Shown here one piece after another: positions 1-6,075 of a stretch of 9,163 nucleotides of DNA; position 1 is the stretch's first letter; each line of letters opens with the position of its first letter. Source of the DNA: Candidatus Trichofilum aggregatum (GTDB lineage: Bacteria; Chloroflexota; Anaerolineae; Promineifilales; Promineifilaceae); contig JADJUV010000197.1 in assembly GCA_016716885.1 (NCBI GenBank), positions 1-9,163 on the forward strand. Reading direction: 5' to 3'. The position numbers and the translations under genes are program-made. The notes below the pieces were generated by a model. That model made no database searches. It was not told the origin of the DNA and saw only the letters and a program-made list of their open reading frames with translations.

Positions 1-35
1 TTTAGAAGCAACACGAATAACAACAATGTTGAGTA

Positions 36-64
36 TTGACAAACGATAAATCGCGTGTTACAGT
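36..64 (+). promoter_or_regulatory. Sigma70-like promoter of the DUF2975/HTH pair
   Basis: A perfect -35 box TTGACA (36-41) is followed, after exactly 17 bases, by TACAGT (59-64), a fair -10 box. The ATG of the DUF2975-like gene lies 29 bases further on, behind a GTGAGG ribosome binding site (83-88). The promoter still looks functional although both downstream genes are broken. Confidence 0.6.
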
Positions 65-93
65 AGAACAATCAATTACCAAGTGAGGTTTTT

Positions 94-583
94 ATGGCGC
101 TCAAACGAGGTTCAACCCTATTCCTAAAATGGTGATTAATTTGATCGGGATCGTCACATTGGCTGGTCTGACTTGGTTCGCAGACCGAAGGCCGAGCTGC
201 TAACTTAGATCTATCTAGTATCTGCGCAGATCCGCCTTTATTATCTACGGTTTTATTGCTTCCATTCCATTATTTGTTGCGTTGTATCATGGAATCTTGT
301 TTGTTGAGCTAAGTGTGGATCAGAATAAAGTGTTTTCTGAATCAGCAGTAAGTAAAAGCAGTGAGGAACGAAAATACTGTGCCATCACACCTCAGTGGCT
401 GCATTGTATTAGTAATACTCTACATATGGTTATTTGCTCACGGTGACGACCATCAGGCCCGACTGCGGTGGGGTTTTTTACGACGTTTGCGTCTGTCGTA
501 GTAACGGCGGCGGCTGTTTTGGAACGGTTATTGGAATGCCAAGAATGCAGGACATACAATCGGAAAATGGCCTCACCGTATGA
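94..583 (+). pseudogene. Decayed DUF2975-family membrane protein gene
   Basis: Remnant of a small multi-pass membrane protein of the DUF2975 (YoaS-like) type, function unknown. The opening MALKRGSTLFLK fits this family, but one base is missing near 130 and the frame meets TGA at 133. In the next frame VINLIGIVTLAGLTWFA continues. After further shifts near 180 and 215 a long stretch contains IIYGFIASIPLFVALYHG and VDQNKVFSESAV plus the KYCAIT motif (about 222-440). A last shift gives FFTTFASVVVTAAAVLERLL, and the tail DIQSENGLTV ends at TGA 581-583. At least four frame changes are needed over about 160 codons, so no full-length protein can be made. The assignment rests on recalled family features and on the downstream HTH partner, the usual arrangement for this family. 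Confidence 0.72.
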
Positions 584-592
584 GACGCAATC

Positions 593-798
593 ATGGCAAT
601 CATAATTAATATCGATGTAATGTTGGCAAAGCGAAAAATGAAGGTTACGGAACTCTCCGAAAAGTGGGAATCACGATGGCGAATCTTTCCATCCTGAAAA
701 ACGGAAAGGCAAAAGCGATTCGTTTATCAACTTTAGAGGCAATCTGTTAAGCATTGGATTGTCAACCAGGAGACATCCTGGAATACAAAAGTGACTAG
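593..798 (+). pseudogene. Decayed Cro/CI-type HTH regulator (YozG-like)
   Basis: Remnant of a roughly 68-residue DNA-binding regulator of the small XRE/YozG type that normally accompanies a DUF2975 membrane protein. It starts 10 bases after the stop of that gene. The start MAIIINIDVMLAKRKMKVTE leads into the helix-turn-helix. At about 662 one base is missing, so the frame moves, and the helix-turn-helix continues as VGITMANLSILKNGKAKAIR and LSTLEAIC. An in-frame TAA (748-750) stands where a Lys or Glu codon is expected. The tail ALDCQPGDILEY, typical of these regulators, ends at TAG 796-798. With one frameshift and one nonsense codon the gene is dead as written. The two-gene operon structure is still clear. 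Confidence 0.78.
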
Positions 799-955
799 CT
801 TTCTCTTCTGGCGCCCAACGCTGCAATCAGAGGTGCCAAAGGTGGCGGCATTTTTGGAACAAAAATGGTGACAGCTTTAGAATCTCCTGCATTGCTTTGT
901 CAGGCATACATTTTGGATGCTTAGCTAGCAGAATGTACTGCAACACTTTCCGACC

Positions 956-1302
956 TCACGACTCTGGATGAAAACCCGAATACGTGACTCCCTGATCACA
1001 GCGACACGCTTTCGCGATACGTGCGGTCCCATGCGTGAGCTGGGCCCCTTACTTGAAGGTAGCTCAAGTACAGTGAACTCCACCATTGAGCCGGGCGCCC
1101 ACGGGTAGCATCCCTCAGCGACTGAGCCATTGGCCGAAACTAGAACGGGCGGTACTGTTTCATCAATACCACCGCCGGAAACGTAGACGCCGCTTCCTTT
1201 GCCTCGCGTATTACGGCATGAGCGTCTCGTCCCACCGCCTTCCAACTCACTGTCGTGCACATTCATTGCGGCACTGGGGAATGAAATTAGATACTTTGCC
1301 AT
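956..1302 (-). pseudogene. YciI-related protein gene, frame-scrambled
   Basis: Remnant of a small YCII-domain protein (about 115 residues; a ferredoxin-like fold, usually of unknown catalytic role). The start is good: AGGGAAAG stands just upstream of ATG at 1302, and MAKYLISFPSAAMNV is a typical N-terminus. After about residue 23 the sensible reading (GRDAHAVIREAKEA) moves to another frame. It then returns for GVYVSGGGIDETVPPVLVSA and AEGCYPWAPG. After the LELPS segment it changes frame again, where ARIAKACRCDQ and FHPES end at a TGA at 956-958. The initial frame happens to stay open to 925, so a gene caller would report a 125-residue ORF with a nonsense C-terminus. Repeated indels mark it as decayed, or as a patch of poor sequence. 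Confidence 0.68.
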
Positions 1303-1491
1303 GATTTTCTTTCCCTAAGAATTTTGCGGTTAGTGATACCGGTCATGCTATCGCCGGCATCAGCGGCGGCATGAAGCACCGTCCGCTACATGCCGTTGAT
1401 AGGCGATAAAGCCAATACGTTAACGTGCAAAACAACGCTTTGAGTGAGGTAGCCTGCGGGTATCGGTCGACAGTTGCCAGCCTATCGTCTG

Positions 1492-1953
1492 CTATGCAGC
1501 ATCATAAGCTTTCTCCAGTGCCGCCACGTCGAGTTTCACCATCGTCATCATGGCTTCCATCACTCCCTGTACCTTCTTAGGGTTTGTGTCGTTGATGAGT
1601 TCCATGAAACGCCTCGGCACGATTTGCCACGTGACGCCGAACTGATCGGCAGATCCAGCCACACTGCGATGGGGTTGCGCCAGCGCTGACGAGCTTGTCC
1701 CAGTACTCGTCAACCTCTTCCGGTCTTCGCAGTCAACAAAAGCGAGAACCCTCCGAGAAGTTGGAAGCGAGGAGCCGCCGTTGTAGCCCATGAAGGACTG
1801 ACCACCGATGACGAATCCGGCCGAAGTGATTGGGCCGTCCTTGCCAGTGCGGGCGACGCTCTTGATCTCCAGAGTCAGGAACGGTGGGTGGTAGAACGCT
1901 ATGGCAGCTTCGAGCTGGTCGTTGAACATCAGGAAAGGTGTCACTTTGGTCAT
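1492..1953 (-). CDS. PhnB-like VOC-family protein (probably decaying)
   Basis: VOC (glyoxalase/3-demethylubiquinone methyltransferase-like) protein of the PhnB type, 153 residues as read, close to the usual length. These proteins form paired beta-alpha-beta-beta-beta modules; the substrate here is unknown. The start at 1953 is chosen because a strong AAAGGAGA site stands 7-8 bases upstream. An upstream in-frame ATG at 2022 has no such site. Family signatures are MTKVTPFLMFNDQLEAAIAF, FVIGGQSFMGYNGG, DQFGVTWQIVPRRFMEL and the VMEAMMTMVKLDVAALEKA tail. Two inner stretches are wrong in this frame. Residues 22-28 read better as a shifted PDS motif. Residues about 60-103 hide VDEYWDKLVSAGATPSQCGW in another frame. 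The ORF is unbroken only because the indels cancel, so the protein may not fold. Confidence 0.62.
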   Translation of the reverse strand: MTKVTPFLMFNDQLEAAIAFYHPPFLTLEIKSVARTGKDGPITSAGFVIGGQSFMGYNGGSSLPTSRRVLAFVDCEDRKRLTSTGTSSSALAQPHRSVAGSADQFGVTWQIVPRRFMELINDTNPKKVQGVMEAMMTMVKLDVAALEKAYDAA

Positions 1954-2209
1954 CTGTGTGTCTCCTTTGTTTTCGGTCTCCGTTTTACTTACAATTTTGG
2001 GATGTGAAGGTCGAGTTGACATTTTTTATCCTTTCTCAACTCGATTAAGATAAGAGCGATTTTAGAATATTTGTTCTGTTTAGTCAGATGGAAATGCGCG
2101 CTAAATCTCGAGTTTTCGGCAACCGCCCAGCTATGTCTTACTATGCCACATTTGCGTGGTAATCTTCTGTCCGGATCATGTACTTTCTAGTGTGAAAATA
2201 GCAGATTTT

Positions 2210-2274
2210 GGTGTATTACCAGGCGCATTGCGGCGTGGTAATACACCATTGTAAGAGGATTACCACGCCGCAAT
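2210..2274. repeat. Two overlapping, mutually exclusive inverted repeats
   Basis: Two perfect inverted repeats share bases. The first pairs the 12 bases 2210-2221 (GGTGTATTACCA) with 2236-2247. The second pairs the 16 bases 2227-2242 (ATTGCGGCGTGGTAAT) with 2259-2274. Because 2236-2242 belongs to both, only one hairpin can form at a time. A further copy of the core GCGTGGTAAT stands alone at 2154-2163. The element lies just downstream of the minus-strand microgene cluster. It has no T-run, so it is not a standard terminator. It could be the remnant of a small mobile element, a folded mRNA 3' end, or a two-state RNA switch. Confidence 0.75.
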
Positions 2275-2319
2275 GGGGTAAAAAGACGCCAAATTTAGCA
2301 AGCCTCACACCATCCCCCT

Positions 2320-2424
2320 TCACCCCTTCGGCACAATGATCGGCGGCTTCCCCAGCGCGGCGCGTATGGTGTTGATAGTGGATATCAACTGCCGCTCCAG
2401 CCGCTCCAACTCCTCTTTGGTCAT
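2320..2424 (-). CDS. 34-residue charged microprotein, family copy 1
   Basis: Unrecognised short ORF beginning MTKEELERLERQLISTIN and ending with KPPIIVPKG before TGA. The N-terminal half is charged and heptad-like (Leu/Ile spacing of a short amphipathic helix or coiled coil). The C-terminal half is a Pro-Pro-Ile-Ile-Val turn. The ATG at 2424 overlaps the stop of the upstream gene as TGATG, sharing one base, so it is probably translated by coupling; no separate ribosome binding site is obvious. A second gene at 7441-7590 on the other strand encodes a related protein (KEELE, INT and KPPIIV kept), which supports real coding. The function is unknown. Confidence 0.55.
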   Translation of the reverse strand: MTKEELERLERQLISTINTIRAALGKPPIIVPKG

Positions 2425-2731
2425 CACCGGTCACAATGACCAGAAAAACTGCGGCCGCAACCCCCACCACCAACCACAGCGCGGCTGCAACCCGAACCTC
2501 TACCCTGGCAATCATCACAGCCGTCGGCGCACCAGAAGTGCAAACCGGCGTACCCGGTAGCACAGGTGTCCGGGTCGTGGCTGGCGTTGGGTTTGGTGCA
2601 GGCGTACTGGTCGCTGGGCCGGGATAGGATGTTCGCCCAGGATAAGGGTCAGGCGTAGGCGGCAGCCCCGGCGCGGCCGCGACCAACGTTATCGAGAATA
2701 CCATCAGGCTCAGCCAGAATAACCGTTTCAT
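2424..2731 (-). pseudogene. Secreted Pro/Thr-rich, Cys/Gly-rich small protein, one frameshift
   Basis: The start MKRLFWLSLMVFSITLVAAA is a clear Sec signal peptide, followed by a Pro/Thr/Ser-rich linker (PPTPDPYPG, TSTPAPNPTPATT). Around residue 60, after TPVCTSGA, two readings are possible. The unshifted frame runs into a hydrophobic stretch (AAALWLVVGVAAAVFLVIV) and then nonsense, staying open to 2216. If one missing base is allowed near 2550, the chain becomes Cys/Gly-rich (DGCDDCQGRGSGC, GGGGCGRSFSGHCDR) and stops at 2424-2426, overlapping the next gene as TGATG. The neat overlap favours the shifted reading. The gene also overlaps its upstream neighbour as ATGA. The family was not recognised. 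The unshifted membrane-anchored version remains possible. Confidence 0.45.
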
Positions 2732-2876
2732 CGTTCGCCATCCTGTGTCTTGCCATCTGCCCGTCGCCGCTCCTCATGTCGGATGCACGGCCTGCACCGG
2801 TACACATCCCCTGGCGATTGCCGCGGCCGCATTGGGTGCATGTTGCCAGGTTCGGCGGTGGATTATTGTCTGCCAT
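2728..2876 (-). pseudogene. Mini zinc-ribbon (CxxC...CxxC) gene, one frameshift
   Basis: From ATG 2876 the product begins MADNNPPPNLATCTQCGRGN. One base appears to be missing near 2805. Adding it back gives MCYRCRPCIRHEERRRADGK and a stop TGA at 2728-2730, which overlaps the ATG of the signal-peptide gene as ATGA. The corrected 49-residue protein would have two CxxC knuckles (CTQC and CRPC), a typical small zinc ribbon, with a basic tail. In the uncorrected frame the second knuckle is lost and the frame runs on to 2649. No convincing ribosome binding site is seen. The evidence is the paired CxxC spacing and the exact overlap with the next gene; the function is unknown. Confidence 0.42.
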
Positions 2877-3006
2877 CGGGCTGGTATGTTTGAGGTTGGT
2901 TCGTTCGCTTTCCTTGTCTGATTGATTGGTGATAACGAGACTGGCCTGAGGTGACAAAGGGCGCAAATAAGGGCCGCGGCCGCGAAACTGCCAGGCGATT
3001 TTTGCC

Positions 3007-3022
3007 GTTCGCGGCCGCGAAC
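3007..3022. repeat. 16-bp perfect palindrome centred on the octamer
   Basis: The flanks GTTC and GAAC extend the octamer at 3011 to a perfect 16-bp palindrome. The copy at 3319 is extended to 14 bp by AAC and GTT. Most other copies are palindromic over only 8 or 10 bases. Confidence 0.85.
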
Positions 3023-3141
3023 CAGGGTAAAGAAAGGAACAGGCAATGCGGCGCAATATTGCCCACCCTACTTGTTGCCTTGAACGTGTAAACCGGGTCT
3101 TATCAGGTTCGAAACGTGGCTTCGTATAGGATGCGGCCACT

Positions 3142-3164
3142 GGGGTATTGGGGCGGAGGGGGGG
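3142..3164 (+). other. Potential G-quadruplex tract
   Basis: Runs of four, four and seven G are separated by four-base loops (TATT, CGGA). Because the seven-G run can supply two triads, the tract fits the simple four-run G-quadruplex pattern. It lies between the zinc-ribbon gene and the 92-bp repeat, with no gene over it. Confidence 0.5.
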
Positions 3165-3222
3165 ATAGAGGAAGTGCGGTGTGCGGCCGCGGGCGTTATC
3201 ACAATCGCCAACTGGCAGACCT

Positions 3223-3314
3223 GCGACATAAAGGGGACGCGGGGAACGGGCAGAGGGTCGAGATGGTGCGGCGGTATTATGGCAATAGTGCTTGAAGCGG
3301 GGAAGGGGTGGGGG
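3223..3314 (+). repeat. Dispersed ~92-bp repeat, copy 1
   Basis: This stretch matches 6278-6370 along its whole length, at roughly 75-80% identity by eye. The shared core is GATGGTGCGGCGG followed by TTATGGCAATAG. The start is shared (GACAYAAAGGGGACG) and the 3' end is G-rich. Both copies have an octamer about 30 bases upstream (3183 and 6241). Frames through it are open in this copy but are interrupted in the other in the matching frame, so it is more likely noncoding. Copy 1 is also followed directly by an octamer at 3319. Confidence 0.7.
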
Positions 3315-3340
3315 AAACGCGGCCGCGTTCCAGGAGATGA

Positions 3341-4099
3341 TCAGATAACTGCTTTAAACGTCATGTGGGTAAACAGATCGAGCGCCTCGGCTTCTGAGGG
3401 AAGCTGTAAGATGTTGTGGGCGGCGAAATCTTCGGCCTGGGGGTAATTTGTAGCGCGGATGGTTGCGGCCGCGTTCCTCTCATGATACCTCGTGCGCTGA
3501 AACTCAATGTCGGGGCCTAGCAACAGCCAACAAGCTCCTGGTTCCCCATATGGCATGCCCACACTTCCTGCATTGACCACCCGCACCTGGCCAATGGTTC
3601 GGTCAAATTGCATGTGGGTATGTCCGCAAACAACCAGGTCGGCGCGCACGTCGGCAAAAATGGGTAAGAGAGGCGCTTCAGGGGTCAGGCGGGTAAATAC
3701 ATCCGTATCGTTGCGCGGGGTGGCGTGGCAAAAGAGCACCTCGCCAATGCCCTCAACCTCAACCTGGTAGGTGGGGGGCCAGTTGGCTAACATCTGTACC
3801 TGTTCCGGCTCAAGTTGCTGGGCTACCCAACGCACAATGGCCAAAACATGCTCCGGAACGGCTCCGGCATCCTCACCGGCCACCTGGGCTACGATTTCCC
3901 GGTCAGCATTTCCTTGGATAAATTGCACGGGAATGTCCAGGTTGAGCAGACGCGCCAATGTTTCACGGGGCATCGGCCCCGCTACCACATCACCCCCGAC
4001 GACAATCTGATCGACTTTTGCCTGGCTAATCTCCAGAAGAACTGCCTCAAGTGCAGGCAGATTGCCGTGAATATCGTAAATAGCTGCCATTCGCTTCAT
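3341..4099 (-). CDS. Calcineurin-like metallophosphoesterase
   Basis: Cytosolic two-metal phosphoesterase of 252 residues, of the YfcE/MJ0936-like branch (about the usual length plus a short C-terminal extension). All metal motifs are present: D-I-H (D9, H11), GGD (D37), GNAD (N64), FCH (H125) and CGHTH (H160, H162), followed by NAGSVG. The substrate cannot be told from sequence; relatives cleave phosphodiesters or phosphomonoesters. The start at 4099 is chosen because AAGAAGG stands about 8 bases upstream and the fold begins directly at residue 4 (MAAIYDIHGN). The longer frame to 4258 adds only unrelated sequence. An octamer at 3465 encodes the Ala-Ala-Ala of NAAATIR in the C-terminal extension. 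It appears to be transcribed alone, since the next gene upstream is about 450 bases away. Confidence 0.9.
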   Translation of the reverse strand: MKRMAAIYDIHGNLPALEAVLLEISQAKVDQIVVGGDVVAGPMPRETLARLLNLDIPVQFIQGNADREIVAQVAGEDAGAVPEHVLAIVRWVAQQLEPEQVQMLANWPPTYQVEVEGIGEVLFCHATPRNDTDVFTRLTPEAPLLPIFADVRADLVVCGHTHMQFDRTIGQVRVVNAGSVGMPYGEPGACWLLLGPDIEFQRTRYHERNAAATIRATNYPQAEDFAAHNILQLPSEAEALDLFTHMTFKAVI

Positions 4100-4547
4100 A
4101 CCGTTAACCTTCTTTCCAGATTCTTTATAAGTCGTAGACGTAATGATACAGGATGCATGAATTATCGTAACCCTGATACCGACCAATCCCAGGGACAGCC
4201 CATGAAAACAGAAATTCTGCCATTTCGTCAGGCAATGATAGCCGCCGATTAAAAGCACCGAACAAAAGGAGTATAGCGTTTAAAAAAGTTTTGGACTGTA
4301 CGGACAACCCTTAAGGATGTTCAAGTGTTGACGCGTTCACAACCTGGGTATTGGCGAACCGCTGAATGGATGAGTTTGATCATTGTCAGCAGTTGGGTCT
4401 GGAGTTAGGAGCTTTCTGGTTGCCTTGTAATGATAACGGTGAGCGTTACCTGCTGACGGCTTGAAATGGAACGACCTCTAGAAATCCCTTAGTCCTAGAG
4501 TCAGTACAAAAAACGCCAAACTCCAGAACATATCATGCATCACGTTA
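4100..4547. other. Intergenic stretch without a supported gene
   Basis: It separates the phosphoesterase from the exporter, both on the minus strand. Short frames exist on both strands (for example a 60-residue minus frame 4125-4307 and a 32-residue plus frame from 4366), but none has a ribosome binding site or a recognisable motif. The base composition is more AT-rich than the flanking genes. No octamer lies in it. No terminator with a T-run is visible after the exporter gene. Confidence 0.5.
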
Positions 4548-5819
4548 TTAGACCTGTTCCTCACTCGGTAGAAGGACAGTTGGCACAAGGGACGCGATAT
4601 GCGGCCGCAATATCAGCCATGCCACTGTCCCCGCCAGCACATAGCCAAACCCCTGCACATTGATGACTGGTACAATCCCCAACCTATCCCCGGCCACACT
4701 GGCGAACCCCATCCCCACCAGGACCAAGAGGGACATGGTTGTGCTGAGCGCGCCAAAGACACGGCCACGATATTCATCTTGTACCTGATTCTGCAATAAC
4801 GTCGAGATACTGGCACTATAGGCTGCACCGGGTAGCCCTACCAACACAAACAAGACCAGTGCCAGAGTAAAGCCGGGTATCAGGGCCGGATAGTTGAAAA
4901 TCGCCAGATCAATCAGGCCAAACAGGATGCCACTGGGGCCGATCAGATGGTGGGGTTTCAGACGAGTGCCCATTCGGGCGATGACAAGGCCGCCCAGAAT
5001 ACCCCCTACTGCCTGGGCCGACATCAACCAGCCGATTTCTAGTGCCTGTCCTCGTAACACTTCGGTGACAAACGGAATAAACAGCGTCACCATAATCCCT
5101 TCGCCCACAGACGTCATCATAAAGAGGATGAATAGCAGGAAAACGGGACGATTTTGATGGATCAAACTGAGCCCGGCCAACCACTCCCGCCATACTTTCG
5201 TGAAGGAACTTGTGAGTACAGATGAGGGAACCGCGGCCGCGACCCGTTCCTTTTGGGGTTGGCGAATGAGAGCGATGAGCACCGCGGCCGCAAGATAGGT
5301 CACTACATCCACCACAACCACGCCAGATAAACCAAGCGTAAGCCCTATGACACCCCCGAGCGCCGGGCCAATCAGTCGGGCCAGGTTATTGTTGAGAGCG
5401 TTCAGCGAATTGGCGCCCATCAGATGCTCTTCGCCCACCAGATTAGGCAAAAGGGCATTTTCTGCCGGACCAAAGAACTGCCCAACCAATGATTCTGCAA
5501 AAGCGACCACATACACCAGCCACAACCATTCCGTAGACCGCACCAACAGGAGCGGCAGCAACGTTGCCGCCAGAATCAGGTTGATAATGACCATCGTGCG
5601 CTGCCGATCCCATCGATCGACAAAAACACCTGCCACCGAGCCTAGTACGATGCTGGGCAATGTGCTCACCATGAACATGAGACCCGTTGCCAATGTTGAG
5701 CCGGTCAGGTCATACACATAGGCCGGCAAGGCGATACGCAACATCCAATCGCCGATCATCGAGATGAGGCCACCAAACCAAAGCAAGCCAAAATTACGTT
5801 GGCGTAAAAGCGCAAACAT
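4548..5819 (-). CDS. MFS exporter (MFS_3 / EntS-MefA-like)
   Basis: Integral inner-membrane transporter of 423 residues, about the usual length for the MFS_3 family of proton-driven drug or siderophore exporters; the substrate is unknown. Twelve hydrophobic segments can be traced. Motif A appears as FVDRWDRQR at about 66-74 in the first inner loop. The family-typical FFGPAENALLPNLV follows at about 115-128, GPALGG at about 151-156, and DEYRGRVFG in the second half. The start at 5819 (MFALLRQRNFGLLWFGGLIS) is preceded by GGGGAG at good spacing. The open frame continues to 5969, but its TTG would overlap the -10 box of the mapped promoter, so the longer form is rejected. Octamers at 5233 and 5284 encode Ala-Ala-Ala, and the one at 4601 encodes Arg-Pro near the C-terminus. 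Confidence 0.92.
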   Translation of the reverse strand: MFALLRQRNFGLLWFGGLISMIGDWMLRIALPAYVYDLTGSTLATGLMFMVSTLPSIVLGSVAGVFVDRWDRQRTMVIINLILAATLLPLLLVRSTEWLWLVYVVAFAESLVGQFFGPAENALLPNLVGEEHLMGANSLNALNNNLARLIGPALGGVIGLTLGLSGVVVVDVVTYLAAAVLIALIRQPQKERVAAAVPSSVLTSSFTKVWREWLAGLSLIHQNRPVFLLFILFMMTSVGEGIMVTLFIPFVTEVLRGQALEIGWLMSAQAVGGILGGLVIARMGTRLKPHHLIGPSGILFGLIDLAIFNYPALIPGFTLALVLFVLVGLPGAAYSASISTLLQNQVQDEYRGRVFGALSTTMSLLVLVGMGFASVAGDRLGIVPVINVQGFGYVLAGTVAWLILRPHIASLVPTVLLPSEEQV

Positions 5820-5825
5820 GATCAA

Positions 5826-5845
5826 CTCCCCAGGAGCGTTCCTGG
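5826..5845 (-). promoter_or_regulatory. Hairpin touching the exporter ribosome binding site
   Basis: In the exporter mRNA leader the arms CCAGGA and TCCTGG (5830-5845) form a six-bp stem with a four-base loop. Its 3' arm runs into the GGGGAG ribosome binding site (5826-5831), sharing two bases. Such a stem could limit translation initiation until it is opened, as in attenuated exporter genes. The stem is short, so the regulation is only inferred. Confidence 0.4.
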
Positions 5846-5960
5846 CCCCTGTTATAAAGTTTGTCGTTTGTGAGGGGCAGATAAACAAGTCCAGCGAGCC
5901 TTTTACGGCTGAACACCAACACGGACGGTTACGGCACGCCGACTGTTCTTGATATGACTT

Positions 5961-5989
5961 AGCATACAAAAATTGCGGCGAATTGTCAA
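5961..5989 (-). promoter_or_regulatory. Sigma70-like promoter of the MFS exporter
   Basis: On the minus strand a perfect TTGACA (5984-5989) is followed after exactly 17 bases by TATGCT (5961-5966), a good -10 box. Transcription would begin near 5953, leaving a leader of about 130 bases before the ATG at 5819. The surrounding DNA is AT-rich, as expected for a promoter. Confidence 0.72.
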
Positions 5990-6075
5990 TTAATTTGTAT
6001 TTCCAACCGATTATTTTGGCTACAGCGCAGAATTAATCTAATAATTTATGAAACACGTCTAATCGGGTACCCCTG

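Larger units (their letters stand above)
2877..3222. other. Gene-poor stretch rich in GCGGCCGC
   Basis: No convincing gene was found. Minus-strand frames remain open here, but their translations look unstructured (Arg/Pro-rich). The stretch holds three of the iterated octamers (2976, 3011, 3183), one of them inside a 16-bp palindrome (3007-3022), and a G-rich tract at 3142-3164. Confidence 0.4.

Noticed and set aside
802..830. GCCCAAC/GTTGGGC core suggesting an integron attC site after the YciI-like gene
   Set aside because: No partner core and no folded-back imperfect repeat lie at the right distance, and no integrase gene is present.
3100..3130. GGTTCGAAAC resembling the T-arm of a tRNA
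   Set aside because: The flanking bases do not form the five-pair T stem, and no acceptor or anticodon arm can be drawn.
4125..4307. A 60-residue minus-strand ORF upstream of the phosphoesterase
   Set aside because: It has no ribosome binding site or motif, and its frame overlaps the leader of the phosphoesterase gene.
4366..4464. A 32-residue plus-strand frame (MDEFDHCQQLG...) considered as a transposase remnant
   Set aside because: No DDE motif, inverted repeat or ribosome binding site supports it, and the neighbouring frames make no sense.
5820..5969. A 50-residue N-terminal extension of the MFS exporter
   Set aside because: Its start lies in the promoter -10 region, its sequence is not membrane-like or conserved in this family, and a good ribosome binding site precedes the ATG at 5819.
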